Origin: an uncultured Bacilli bacterium
Lineage (GTDB): Bacteria > Bacillota_I > Bacilli_A > RF39 > UBA660
Assembly (NCBI GenBank): GCA_934096735.1
Contig: CAKOMS010000001.1
Coordinates: 1-64,000 of the forward strand
DNA length: 64,000 nucleotides
Reading direction: 5' to 3'
Under the pieces are notes generated by a model. The model searched no databases, was not told the origin of the DNA, and worked only from the letters and a program-made list of their open reading frames with translations. The position numbers were made by a program, and so were the translations under genes. This document shows positions 8,101 through 16,528 of the stretch, in pieces (the stretch's first letter is position 1; each line of letters starts with the position of its first letter).

Positions 8101-8676
8101 TTACATTTTTTGTAGACAAATTTTTATGTATAAATTTTCAGATGAACTATATTCATAGTATTTTATTTGATTATTAATTAGCTCACTTTTTACTATATTT
8201 TTATTTTTACCAAATAAATATATTTCTTTAAGATTTAGAAAATTTATTATAGTTATAAGTATCTTTAGATTTAATTCGTTTAAATCAAGGTAATCACATA
8301 TTAATTCTTTTCCATAATAATAAAGTAATTCAAAATAATTTAAACTAGTATTTATAAATATACTTTTATTATTAACATTTAGTAAATCTTCTTCTTTAAT
8401 ATAATTTATTTTATTATAATTTAAATTTTCAAATATTTGTTTTAAACTATTTAAATAAGCTTCGTCATAAGAATTATTTATTATTATATAAATATTATCT
8501 TTTACTAAAGTATTTAATTTGTTACTCTTTTTTATTGTTTCAAATTTTTCAATAAATTTTCTTGTGTTAATTATTTTTCCTTTTTTTAAAATATCACTTG
8601 ATTCTTCAACAATTATTCTTTTATTTTTTTTAGAATATATATTTATAAAATCATCTAAATATACTATATTATTCAT
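8101..8676 (-). CDS. hypothetical protein downstream of spoIIQ
   Basis: A 191-residue, Asn/Ile/Tyr-rich protein without a signal peptide or transmembrane helix. I do not recognise a family from motifs. It follows spoIID-spoIIQ; in B. subtilis and clostridia the actin-like mbl gene is found near this position. The run of beta strands and short helices (NIYIIINNSYDEAYLN, KSIFINTSLNYFELLYYYG) is loosely reminiscent of the second half of an MreB/FtsA-type fold, but no phosphate-binding signature is visible, so this is only a guess. The ribosome site is weak (AAGGA is too far upstream), and the gene begins 25 bp after spoIIQ ends, so it is likely read in the same transcript. Confidence 0.55.
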   Translation of the reverse strand: MNNIVYLDDFINIYSKKNKRIIVEESSDILKKGKIINTRKFIEKFETIKKSNKLNTLVKDNIYIIINNSYDEAYLNSLKQIFENLNYNKINYIKEEDLLNVNNKSIFINTSLNYFELLYYYGKELICDYLDLNELNLKILITIINFLNLKEIYLFGKNKNIVKSELINNQIKYYEYSSSENLYIKICLQKM

Positions 8677-8701
8677 ATTATCAAAAAATAATCCTTATGG
8701 A

Positions 8702-9334
8702 TTATTTATAATCAGTAATTTTTGTACCAATTACTTCTTCTGGATTAACTAACTCATTATTATAGTATATTTCTATTAAAAAAGAATTATTGTTGTTTGA
8801 TATTTCATTTTTCTTACTTGTTCCTAATACTGCTCCGGTTGTTAATTCATCATTTACTTCTACTTCTACATTATCTACTCCATAGTAATAACTTCTTAAA
8901 TTGTTTTTATGCTCTACTACTATACAATTTCCAAATATTTCGTCTTCATTTATTTCTACGACTTTACCTTGAAATATAGATTTTACTAAAAATTCTTTAT
9001 CACTTTCATATAATACTCCAGTATTTTTTAAATAGGTATTCTTATAAAAAATCAAACTATTTTCTTGGTTTTCATTACTGTCATCTTTTTTATAAAAATG
9101 AACTTTAGCACTTATTTCTTCAGTTGGATTCTCTATTTTGCTACTTGTTATTTCATCTTCAACTATAACTGTTTTTATATTATCTCTTATCGCACTAACT
9201 CCATAATCATAATCATCTTCTTTATTTTTTAAAGATAAACTACTGCTAAGAAATAATATACTAGTAAATACACATATAGTTATTACTAAATATAATGAGG
9301 GTAGTACAAATCCCTTTAACTTTCTTTTTTTCAT
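8702..9334 (-). CDS. spoIIQ: stage II sporulation protein SpoIIQ (LytM-like)
   Basis: Forespore membrane protein that pairs with SpoIIIAH across the intermembrane space during engulfment. One N-terminal transmembrane helix (about residues 11-33) is followed by an acidic linker and an M23/LytM-like beta domain (about 115-200: GKVVEINEDEIFGNCIVVEH to NELVNPEEVIG). The zinc-binding residues of active M23 peptidases are missing: the usual HxH near the end reads SFLIEI. It therefore resembles the inactive B. subtilis type rather than the active clostridial type. Order murA ... spoIID-spoIIQ matches B. subtilis. A GGATGGTG ribosome site lies 4 nt upstream. Confidence 0.82.
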   Translation of the reverse strand: MKKRKLKGFVLPSLYLVITICVFTSILFLSSSLSLKNKEDDYDYGVSAIRDNIKTVIVEDEITSSKIENPTEEISAKVHFYKKDDSNENQENSLIFYKNTYLKNTGVLYESDKEFLVKSIFQGKVVEINEDEIFGNCIVVEHKNNLRSYYYGVDNVEVEVNDELTTGAVLGTSKKNEISNNNNSFLIEIYYNNELVNPEEVIGTKITDYK

Positions 9335-9381
9335 TATTCACCATCCTAGTAAAAGTATGGACAGTTTAATAATCTTTATAC

Positions 9382-10281
9382 TTAAAGTCTTGTTATTTCA
9401 ATGTTTTTATAAAAATATTTTAATATTTCTTCATAATTATATCCATGACTCGCCATACCATTTGCTCCATATTGACTCATTCCTACTCCGTGACCATATC
9501 CTTTTGTTGAAATACTTACTTCATCATTGTTTATATTTATTACAAAATCTGTTGATCTTAATTTCAATTTCTTTCTTATATCAGTACCTTTAAAAGTAAT
9601 ATTATTAATATTTAAACTTAGCACTCTTCCTGTGTTGCTTCTTACAATGTCCTTGATAATTAATTCGTTACTATTTAATCCAAGTTTATTTATAATTTCA
9701 GTTTTATTAAATGTTTTAGTAACATTAAAGTTTTTTAATTCTTCATTTTCATATATTGATTTTACACTTTTTAAATAGTTTTTATCCTCATTAAATACTA
9801 ATTCTGAATTTTCAGTATAACCATTACTCATAGCAAAATAAAAAGATTCAATTACCTCATTATTGTAAGTCATAATTTTACCTTCAGTTTCTTTAACGGC
9901 AGATTTTATTTTTTCATAATACTTATTATAATCACTACCCCATTTTTCTTTCATTTCTTTTTCTGTTATATATGATTGATTGGAAACATCTGTTACTATA
10001 TCATAATCGTTACTATGCTTTTGATTCATTTTATACTTTGCATATGTTCTTGCTGCGATTGCTTGAGCTTTTAATGCTTCATCGCTAAATGATGCTGGCA
10101 TTTCTGCTGCTACCACACCTATAATATAATTTTCTAACTCCAATTTAGATGTTTCATTATTTTTAGTGTCTTTTACTTTGATTATTTCTTTATTAAAAAA
10201 AGTAGTATAAGGCTTACTACTTATTAAACATGATACTCCAAATAATACTATTACTACTAATAATAATAATTTATTTTGCAT
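9382..10281 (-). CDS. spoIID: stage II sporulation protein SpoIID (lytic transglycosylase)
   Basis: Peptidoglycan lytic transglycosylase that, with SpoIIM and SpoIIP, thins septal wall and drives engulfment from the mother-cell side. N-terminal signal anchor at residues 4-21. Family hallmarks: LENYIIGVVAAEMPASF near 50-66 containing the catalytic Glu (AEMP), AQAIAARTYA near 73-82, and the C-terminal GYGHGVGMSQYGANGMA. The length, 299 aa, is close to the B. subtilis protein. AGGAG is 6 nt before the ATG. It lies between DUF1146 and spoIIQ, and would be expected under sigma-E control, though I could not identify that promoter with confidence. Confidence 0.95.
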   Translation of the reverse strand: MQNKLLLLVVIVLFGVSCLISSKPYTTFFNKEIIKVKDTKNNETSKLELENYIIGVVAAEMPASFSDEALKAQAIAARTYAKYKMNQKHSNDYDIVTDVSNQSYITEKEMKEKWGSDYNKYYEKIKSAVKETEGKIMTYNNEVIESFYFAMSNGYTENSELVFNEDKNYLKSVKSIYENEELKNFNVTKTFNKTEIINKLGLNSNELIIKDIVRSNTGRVLSLNINNITFKGTDIRKKLKLRSTDFVININNDEVSISTKGYGHGVGMSQYGANGMASHGYNYEEILKYFYKNIEITRL

Positions 10282-10296
10282 TGTTTTCTCCTTTAA

Positions 10297-10482
10297 TTAC
10301 ATATTTAGAAAGTCCCAAACAAAATTTGTAAGTAAATAAGAAGAACAAATACTTAAAACTATTACTAGTAATTTTGCTTCTAGTTCTTTATTTGTTTTTA
10401 TTATTCCATTAAAATTTATTCCGGACAATATAAATATACTTAAAAATACATTTATGGCATATAAATATATTTTATAATTCAT
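10297..10482 (-). CDS. DUF1146 (YwzB) family small membrane protein
   Basis: A 61-residue protein with two predicted membrane helices (YLYAINVFLSIFILSGI and LLVIVLSICSSYLLTNFVWD) around a short charged turn (NGIIKTNKELEA), the pattern of the YwzB/DUF1146 family, whose function is unknown. Bacilli keep it just before murA-spoIID, and here it precedes spoIID. The ATG at 10482 overlaps the last codons of rpiB and has GGAG 6 nt upstream; a longer frame from 10500 would place the ribosome site inside the gene. Confidence 0.7.
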   Translation of the reverse strand: MNYKIYLYAINVFLSIFILSGINFNGIIKTNKELEAKLLVIVLSICSSYLLTNFVWDFLNM

Positions 10483-10927
10483 TATATTCTCCATTTTCAT
10501 ATTTTATGATTTTTTCAATTCGTCTTAAATAACGTGGTGTATCTGCTAATTTTGTTGATATAAAAGTATCTACTATTTCTTTTGTTAACTTTTCATCTAA
10601 ATCTGCTCCAATAGCTAATACATTTGCACCATTATGATTTTTTCCTTTAAATGCATCATCTATTGTTACTGCTCTTACACATCTTATTCCTTTTACTTTA
10701 TTAGCAGCTATACTCATTCCTACTCCATTACCACATATTAATATACCTAATGAATTATCATTACTATTTACTAAATCTCCAACTTTAAAAGCAAAATCTG
10801 GATAATCATCCAATTCACTATTCTCTATACCTGCATCACATACAGTTATTCCGTTACTTGTCAAATATTTTATTAATTCTTCCTTAACTTTTACTCCTAA
10901 ATGATCTGCTCCAATAAAAACTTTCAT
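10472..10927 (-). CDS. rpiB: RpiB/LacA/LacB family sugar-phosphate isomerase
   Basis: Ribose-5-phosphate isomerase B, linking ribose 5-phosphate and ribulose 5-phosphate in the pentose pathway. 151 residues. Family features: GADHLGVKVKEEL at residues 6-18 (phosphate and sugar binding), DYPDFAFKV near 41-49 and CGNGVGMSIAANKVKGIR near 65-82. The usual catalytic Cys is in ILICGNG. After that, the typical LVTD...SREHN region is altered to AVTIDDAFKGKNHNGANVL, so it is a divergent member. It overlaps the DUF1146 gene by 11 bp and has a GGAGAGAGTG site. Confidence 0.88.
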   Translation of the reverse strand: MKVFIGADHLGVKVKEELIKYLTSNGITVCDAGIENSELDDYPDFAFKVGDLVNSNDNSLGILICGNGVGMSIAANKVKGIRCVRAVTIDDAFKGKNHNGANVLAIGADLDEKLTKEIVDTFISTKLADTPRYLRRIEKIIKYENGEYNEL

Positions 10928-10964
10928 AAATCACTCTCTCCTTTTAAAATTATACAATACAAAT

Positions 10965-11001
10965 ACAAAAAAGAACAATATTTATTATTTTATTGTTCTT
11001 T
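10965..11001 (-). terminator. rpmE terminator overlapping the stop codon
   Basis: Perfect 11-bp stem AAAGAACAATA / TATTGTTCTTT with a 10-nt loop, followed by six T on the minus strand. The 5' arm is made of the last three codons of rpmE. Confidence 0.8.
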
Positions 11002-11199
11002 TGTAAAACCATATTTTTTATTAAATTTTTCAATATTACCAGTTTTCTTTGCTTTACCTTGAGCACCAGTATAGAATGGATGACATTCACTACAAACTTC
11101 AACATGAATTTCATCTTTTACTGATTTAGTTGTAAATGTTGCACCACAAGCACACTTAACAGTTGCATCTTTTAATTCTGGATGAATATTAGCTTTCAT
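10990..11199 (-). CDS. rpmE: 50S ribosomal protein L31 (zinc-binding type)
   Basis: A 69-residue L31 of the zinc-binding type: Cys at CACG and CSECHP (C-x-C ... C-x-x-C) would hold zinc, and the PFYTGAQ signature follows. L31 bridges the subunits on the 50S central protuberance. Starts MKANIHPEL, with GGAGAG 6 nt upstream. The stop lies inside its own terminator stem. Confidence 0.97.
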   Translation of the reverse strand: MKANIHPELKDATVKCACGATFTTKSVKDEIHVEVCSECHPFYTGAQGKAKKTGNIEKFNKKYGFTKEQ

Positions 11200-11299
11200 T
11201 TAAACTCTCCTTCCGCCATATCAATTGTTTGACATAGAAACTTTTCGTTCTTTAGTATTATAACATATATTTTGATGGTTGCAACTAAATTTTACTAAA

Positions 11300-11980
11300 T
11301 TAAATAGAATTAATTATCATTTCTGCGATTTGTTTATGAACTTGATAATTAAAATATAATGAATTTGGTTCCAGTTTATTATCATTCTCTTTTAAAATGT
11401 CACTTATATTTATAAATATTAAATTATGCTTTATACATAAATTACTTAATTCTGAATTTAACAAAATTGTATTAGTTTTATTTAAATAATTATTTTCATA
11501 ATAACTTATTACAACTATTTTTGAGTCAGTATTTTCTTTTATGAGACTAATTAAATTTTCATATAAATTAATATATTTTTTTATTGTTTCTTTATTTAAA
11601 TCTTTAGTTATTGCTTTTTTTGTAAGTTCTTCTTCACCAATACTTATTGTAATTAAATTGCTATTATGCATTAGTTCTTTTATATATTTTTTTTCATTAT
11701 CATAATATTTATTGTCTTTTATTTCAAATAATAACTCTTCTAGTGTAAGATTTTTTTTACTTAAGTTTGTATAATTTTTTAAAACTTTTAAAGTTTCAAA
11801 ATGTTTAGTTATATAATCATTATAACTAAAACCTTTTATATTAAAGGAAGTTTCCCCATAAGATACTCCATCTCCTAAAGATAATATGTTTATTTTAGTT
11901 TCTTTATTTAATATATATATTAAGTAAGTAAATACTGCACTTAATAAAATTATTATTATTAATTTATATTTTCTTCTCAT
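11300..11980 (-). CDS. SGNH/GDSL hydrolase-like membrane-anchored protein
   Basis: A 226-residue protein with a single N-terminal signal anchor (residues 6-24) and an extracellular SGNH-like domain. Block I is LGDGVSYGETS, where active enzymes have GDS, so the usual nucleophilic Ser is replaced by Gly (a Ser two residues later might substitute). Block III reads SIGEEEL instead of GxND, and the C-terminal DxxH block reads NYQVHKQIAE. The fold is recognisable but the triad is not intact, so catalysis is doubtful. It lies between murA and rpmE, directly after the murA terminator. Function unknown; YpmR-like lipases are the nearest comparison I can make. Confidence 0.65.
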   Translation of the reverse strand: MRRKYKLIIIILLSAVFTYLIYILNKETKINILSLGDGVSYGETSFNIKGFSYNDYITKHFETLKVLKNYTNLSKKNLTLEELLFEIKDNKYYDNEKKYIKELMHNSNLITISIGEEELTKKAITKDLNKETIKKYINLYENLISLIKENTDSKIVVISYYENNYLNKTNTILLNSELSNLCIKHNLIFINISDILKENDNKLEPNSLYFNYQVHKQIAEMIINSI

Positions 11981-11992
11981 AAATTACTCCAT

Positions 11993-12017
11993 AAAAAAAT
12001 GTAGATTTCTCTACATT
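11993..12017 (-). terminator. murA terminator
   Basis: AATGTAGA / TCTACATT stem with a 4-nt loop, then seven T on the minus strand. It begins at the murA stop codon. Confidence 0.85.
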
Positions 12018-13269
12018 ATATTTCTTCTAATTTTATTTTAGCACCTACATTAGTTAGTTTGTGAATAATATTTTCGTAACCTCTTAAAATGTAATCTATA
12101 TCATATATATAAGTTGTGCCTTCTGCTATTAACCCTGCTACTATAAGTGCAGCTCCTCCTCTTAAATCTGTTGCGTTTATTTCTGTACCATGTAATTCCG
12201 TTTTACCTTTAATAGTTGCAGTTAATCCATTTAACTCAATATTAGCTCCCATTTTTATTAGATAAGGATAATGTCCAATTCTATTTTCCCAAATGGTTTC
12301 TTCCATTTTACATATTCCTTCTGCTTGAGTTAATAGTACACTCATTGGTTGCCCTAAATCTGTTGGAAATCCTGGATAAACTAAAGTTTTAACATCAACT
12401 GGGAGTAGTTTATTGCATCCATTTATTATTACACTATCTTCATCAAATGTGAAGTTAACTCCCATTTTTTCTAAAGTTTCAAAAAGGGCTGTATTATGAT
12501 CTTTTATTATGCCATTAATTTTTAAATTATCACCTAATAAAGCACCCATGATAATATAAGTTCCGGCTTCTATTCTATCAGGAATTACTTTAATTTCTGC
12601 TCCATGTAATTCTTTAACCCCAACAATTTCAATAACATCAGTTCCTGCACCCTTAATATTTGCTCCCATTTTATTTAAATAATTTGCAATGTTAATTATT
12701 TCAACTTCTTTAGCAGCATTTTTTATTCTTGTAATTCCTTCTGCTAATACTGCAGCATACATAATATTAATAGTAGCTCCAACACTGGCAAAATCAAGTT
12801 CTATATCTGCACCTTTTAAAGTATCTGCACTAATTGTATATTTATGTTTATATTTTGTTATTTTTGCTCCTAATGCTTTAAAACCTTTTAAATGCAAATC
12901 AATTGGTCTAGATCCTATATTACAACCTCCAGGAAAATAAATTTCACACTTTTTATATTTTCCAAGTAATACTCCCATGAAATAATATGATGCTCTTAAC
13001 TTCACACTTAATTCTTGACTAATTAAAGTATTTTTTAAATTAGTTGGATCAATAGTAACTATATTTCCTTCTTGCACTATATCACAAGATAAAAGTTTAA
13101 CAATATCAAATAAAGCATCTCTATCAGTGATATTTGGCACATTTTTTATAGTACAAGGACTATTTGCAAGCAAAGATGCTGGTATTAATGCAACTGCACT
13201 GTTTTTAGCACCACCAATTGTTATTGTACCTTTAAGTGGATTTCTCCCTTCAATTACAATTCTTTCCAT
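12016..13269 (-). CDS. murA: UDP-N-acetylglucosamine 1-carboxyvinyltransferase MurA
   Basis: First committed step of peptidoglycan synthesis: transfers enolpyruvate from PEP to UDP-GlcNAc in the cytosol. 417 residues, normal length. IEGRNPLKGTITIGGAKNSA at the N terminus holds the catalytic Lys; the fosfomycin-sensitive Cys is kept in FPGGCNIGSRPID near residue 117; TDLGQPMSVLLTQAEG and DLRGGAALIVAGLIAEG belong to the C-terminal domain. The Cys predicts fosfomycin binding. It has its own promoter 160 bp upstream and ends in a strong terminator, so it is likely a single-gene unit although the surrounding order resembles the murAA-spoIID-spoIIQ locus. Confidence 0.97.
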   Translation of the reverse strand: MERIVIEGRNPLKGTITIGGAKNSAVALIPASLLANSPCTIKNVPNITDRDALFDIVKLLSCDIVQEGNIVTIDPTNLKNTLISQELSVKLRASYYFMGVLLGKYKKCEIYFPGGCNIGSRPIDLHLKGFKALGAKITKYKHKYTISADTLKGADIELDFASVGATINIMYAAVLAEGITRIKNAAKEVEIINIANYLNKMGANIKGAGTDVIEIVGVKELHGAEIKVIPDRIEAGTYIIMGALLGDNLKINGIIKDHNTALFETLEKMGVNFTFDEDSVIINGCNKLLPVDVKTLVYPGFPTDLGQPMSVLLTQAEGICKMEETIWENRIGHYPYLIKMGANIELNGLTATIKGKTELHGTEINATDLRGGAALIVAGLIAEGTTYIYDIDYILRGYENIIHKLTNVGAKIKLEEI

Positions 13270-13429
13270 TTTTCAACCTTCTTTATGTAAGATATAAAAA
13301 TATATCTTTTACTATTATTTATTCAAAATTTGGGTATTTGTGCTAGTGCAACTTCCCATAAAAAAATATTACTATTAATAATGTATTTTAGTAATTATTT
13401 ATATTTACGACTTTTCTCGTTTCAAACTT

Positions 13430-13458
13430 ATAATATAATTTAAAGTTTGGTTTGTCAA
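13430..13458 (-). promoter_or_regulatory. sigma-A promoter of murA
   Basis: Minus strand TTGACA (13458-13453), 17 bp, TATTAT (13435-13430). This leaves a leader of about 155 nt before murA in which I see no recognised riboswitch. The rest of the 13270-13672 gap holds only this promoter and the terminator at 13495-13525. Confidence 0.75.
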
Positions 13459-13494
13459 CCAAAATCCATCTTTTTCATGCCTTTGTAAAGATAC

Positions 13495-13525
13495 AAAAAA
13501 ACTTAGAAGCTTTATTTTCTAAGTT
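13495..13525 (-). terminator. terminator upstream of the murA promoter
   Basis: AACTTAGAA / TTCTAAGTT stem (9 bp, 8-nt loop) followed by seven T on the minus strand. It would end transcripts from the membrane protein gene that stops at 13673. Confidence 0.75.
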
Positions 13526-13672
13526 ATGTTTAATAATTTTGTAAGTATATATTCATAGAAAGGATAATTATTATATGAAATTATATCTTTAGTAAAATAA
13601 TTATTTATTAATTTATATAATACTATTATCTGCAATATGCATAGTATGGAAGTAGTAATTATTATTTTTATT

Positions 13673-14629
13673 TTATGTTTCATTGGCATCACTCAAATAT
13701 ACATCACAAGTTATTTTTTCTTTGGTATCAATATTAATTATTTTATTTGTATAGGTTACTTTTGCATCAACTTTTTCATTACTCATATTCTTGCATATTG
13801 TTTTATCACTATTTATTTTATATGTATTTCCCTCTGGTATAGTAGTTATTTGTACATATGAATTATTTTTTATTGCATAAATATTTATGTTTATATCAGC
13901 AGTTAATTTATTGTAATATACTTTGCATTTATCTTTTTTATTTGCACTTATTTTAAACTTTTGTGTTGTTTCATCATAAATTAATGTGCTATTATTTTCG
14001 CAGGTATATTTATCATAAGTATATCCATATAATGGTAATTTCTCTGTTAAAGTATATTCTTTTGTGTTTGGAGAAGTTTCAATTAAAAATTCAAGTGTTA
14101 TGTCTGATGAGATAGTATTATCAAAATATAATGAGCATATTTCTTTTTTGTCAGTTGTTAGACTTACTTCCTTGGTTTCAATATTGTATGATAATGTAGA
14201 ATTATTCTTACATTTATAACCTGTATATTCATATCCTGCATCTGGCTCTTTATCTACTACTTTATACGCAGTGTTATTATTTAACATTTTAGCATAATAT
14301 CTGATAACTATATCATATTTATTCGCATCAAAATCTCCAACTTTTGTATTAATAAGTGATAATGTAGAATTATCTGTATAGTAACCATAAGAAATGAGTT
14401 TTGTAAAAAAGAATATTGTTAATATTATTGCTATACTTGATAAAATAGTTTTTTGTTTTTTAGTATTTGGATCTTTTATAAAATTTTTAATGTTATTTTT
14501 AATTAATAAAATCTTTTCTTTAATTTTTGGCTTCATGATAATAAATTCTTCTTTATAATCGTTAAATATTTCTATTAATTTATTTTGTGTAGATTTTAAT
14601 TTTTCTTTTATTTTATTAAAATTTATCAA
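13673..14629 (-). CDS. membrane-anchored protein with repeated Cys-containing extracellular modules
   Basis: A 318-residue protein of unknown function. The N-terminal 60 residues are Lys-rich and probably cytosolic. One membrane helix follows (about 64-84, ILSSIAIILTIFFFTKLISY). The outside part holds three diverged modules, each with a Tyr-x-Cys-x-Asn-Asn-Ser-Thr-Leu core (YKCKNNSTL, YTCENNSTL, then TICKNMS) and a second Cys in a C-x-V/L-Y-F/Y strand (CSLYF, CKVYY, CDVYL). The Cys pairs could form one disulfide per module. I do not recognise the family. The TTG at 14629, six bases after GGTG, is chosen over the GTG at 14641, which overlaps the ribosome site. Confidence 0.6.
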   Translation of the reverse strand: MINFNKIKEKLKSTQNKLIEIFNDYKEEFIIMKPKIKEKILLIKNNIKNFIKDPNTKKQKTILSSIAIILTIFFFTKLISYGYYTDNSTLSLINTKVGDFDANKYDIVIRYYAKMLNNNTAYKVVDKEPDAGYEYTGYKCKNNSTLSYNIETKEVSLTTDKKEICSLYFDNTISSDITLEFLIETSPNTKEYTLTEKLPLYGYTYDKYTCENNSTLIYDETTQKFKISANKKDKCKVYYNKLTADININIYAIKNNSYVQITTIPEGNTYKINSDKTICKNMSNEKVDAKVTYTNKIINIDTKEKITCDVYLSDANET

Positions 14630-14675
14630 TACTATCACCACTATTTATATAATGATTATATTGACTCATTTTTAT

Positions 14676-15218
14676 TCATATTGTTTTTAAAATGTGTGAA
14701 ATACCCATTATTAATAAAATAATAATACCAATTATGTTGGAATAAATTCCTAGTTTTTCTTTACCATATTTACCTATTAATAAACCTAAAAATGTAAATG
14801 ATGCTGCACAAATGGAGAAGAATACTCCAGCTATTATTTTGTTATCAACAATCGCATTTAATCCAAATCCTGTTGAAAAACTATCTAAACTTACGGAAAT
14901 AGAAATCAAAAATAAATTAATTAAATTTAAATCAAAATAATCTTTATCATTTTTTATTAGGCTCATTATCATTTCTATTGCTATAAAAACTAGAATTATA
15001 CCTAAAAGAAAATTTACGTTTATATTTAAATAGTTAGTCATTTTACTTCCTAACATATTACCAAAAAGAGGCATAATAAAATGCATAATTCCTACTAAAA
15101 ATGTTAATAATAATGTTATTTTTTTATTAATACCATAAGTACCTATACTTAAGCAGATTGAGAAAGTATCCATAGATAGAGAAATACCAATTAATAATAA
15201 AGAAACAATTATGGACAC
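14676..15218 (-). CDS. mntP: MntP (YwlD) family manganese exporter
   Basis: A 180-residue integral membrane protein with six predicted helices in two inverted halves. Each half opens with the family signature: SLSMDTFSICLSIG near residues 13-26 and SVSLDSFSTGFGLN near 107-120, whose Asp residues are required for Mn2+ efflux in characterised members. The gene starts at GTG with GGTG 7 nt upstream. Its position next to spoIIR, prmC and prfA matches ywlD in B. subtilis. No yybP-ykoY manganese riboswitch is visible in the 30-bp gap upstream. Confidence 0.88.
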   Translation of the reverse strand: MSIIVSLLLIGISLSMDTFSICLSIGTYGINKKITLLLTFLVGIMHFIMPLFGNMLGSKMTNYLNINVNFLLGIILVFIAIEMIMSLIKNDKDYFDLNLINLFLISISVSLDSFSTGFGLNAIVDNKIIAGVFFSICAASFTFLGLLIGKYGKEKLGIYSNIIGIIILLIMGISHILKTI

Positions 15219-15248
15219 ATTAAATCACCTTATTAAAATATATTAACT

Positions 15249-15752
15249 TTATTTTATTTTATTAATTATTTTTTTGGCATATAATTCATAATTTGTTTCA
15301 TCTACATTTTTATCTTCATCGAGTAAGCATAATGGTGGAAATAAAACACACCACCAGTTTTCTCCTAAACCTTCTCCTAAAGTAATTACTAAGCTTTCAT
15401 AGTTTCCTTCTTTATAATTTATACCTTTATAATTTTTTATAGGAAAGTAATTGTTACCATATGAAATATCATAAGTAACTGAATATTTTTTTAAAATTTC
15501 ATCAACTTTATCTAAATTATGTGCTATCACTTTTCTCGCAGTTTCAACTGTGTCGACATTATTTAATAATTTATATAATTCTTTTTCTACATCGCTTTTT
15601 ACTGATAATTTTAATTTTTGGTCTTCTTTATTATTACTATTTGCTATTACTCTAAATCGTATTGAATTTTTTGGTATTATTATTTTTTCTTTTTCGTTAA
15701 ATCCTACTAAAATAATCGTTGTGAAAAATAATATAATAATTATTTTTTTCAT
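15249..15752 (-). CDS. spoIIR: stage II sporulation protein SpoIIR
   Basis: Forespore-secreted signal that triggers SpoIIGA to cleave pro-sigma-E in the mother cell. 167 residues. N-terminal signal or anchor helix (3-18), then the family blocks IRFRVIANSNNKEDQKLKLS near residues 31-50 and GENWWCVLFPPLCLLDED near 130-147. AGGTGAT lies 5 nt before the ATG. Order prfA-prmC-spoIIR-mntP matches B. subtilis (prfA-prmC-mntP/spoIIR). Expected to be read by sigma-F; I could not pick out that promoter. Confidence 0.95.
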   Translation of the reverse strand: MKKIIIILFFTTIILVGFNEKEKIIIPKNSIRFRVIANSNNKEDQKLKLSVKSDVEKELYKLLNNVDTVETARKVIAHNLDKVDEILKKYSVTYDISYGNNYFPIKNYKGINYKEGNYESLVITLGEGLGENWWCVLFPPLCLLDEDKNVDETNYELYAKKIINKIK

Positions 15753-15808
15753 ATTATCACCTAAAATAATAATGATTAATATTTAATATTTCTATTCAAA
15801 TAAAAAAT

Positions 15809-16528
15809 CTATTTTGTTACAAATAGATATCTTTCGTAATTATTATAATCTTTTTCAATTGTCACTTTAGCATTCGGAATATTTTTTTGAACTAATTGTT
15901 TAATTAAGTTTCCTTCTTGATCTCCAATTTCAAATGCAATTAAAAAGGAATCGCTATCTAGGTTATCTTTTATTTTTTCAAGTATTACTTCATAGAAATA
16001 TAAGCCATTATTTTCTGCATAGATTGCAATTTGTGGTTCAAACTTTATGTTTGGTGATACTTCACTATTATATGGTACATATGGGGGATTACTTATAATA
16101 AAATTATATTTATTTTTATTATTAAATTTTCTTATATCACATTTTTTAAAATTTATTGTAACATTGTTTATTTCACTGTTTTTTTTAGCTACTTTTAGTG
16201 CTTTTTCACTAATATCTATTGCATCAATTTCAATATTTTTAGAAAAGTGTTTTTTTAATGCAACTGATATACATCCTGATCCTGTACCAATTTCTAAAGC
16301 TTTTATGTTTTTAAAATTATTTTTTTCTAATCTTTCTATACTTTTTTGAACTAAATATTCAGTTTCAAATCTTGGTATTAGCACAGATTCGTTCACAATA
16401 ATATTGCAATTAAAAAAGTCAACATTACCTATAATGTATTGTACTGGATAACCTGTACGTAACTTTTTTAATGCAATTTCTTGCTTATCCTCATCAATAT
16501 ACTTTTTTATTAATTCTGCATCCGTCAT
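15809..16528 (-). CDS. prmC: peptide chain release factor N5-glutamine methyltransferase
   Basis: Methylates the Gln of the GGQ motif in release factors RF1 and RF2 using S-adenosylmethionine. 239 residues, shorter than the usual 275-285 because the N-terminal substrate-recognition domain is reduced: only about 20 residues precede the RTGYPVQYIIG segment. The SAM-binding EIGTGSGCISVAL and the catalytic NPPYVP motif are intact. It begins at an ATG overlapping the prfA stop (TAATG), so the enzyme and its substrate are translationally coupled. Confidence 0.95.
   Translation of the reverse strand: MTDAELIKKYIDEDKQEIALKKLRTGYPVQYIIGNVDFFNCNIIVNESVLIPRFETEYLVQKSIERLEKNNFKNIKALEIGTGSGCISVALKKHFSKNIEIDAIDISEKALKVAKKNSEINNVTINFKKCDIRKFNNKNKYNFIISNPPYVPYNSEVSPNIKFEPQIAIYAENNGLYFYEVILEKIKDNLDSDSFLIAFEIGDQEGNLIKQLVQKNIPNAKVTIEKDYNNYERYLFVTK

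Noticed and set aside
15550..15786. Plus-strand frame opposite spoIIR
   Set aside because: Shadow frame; spoIIR family motifs account for the conservation on the minus strand.
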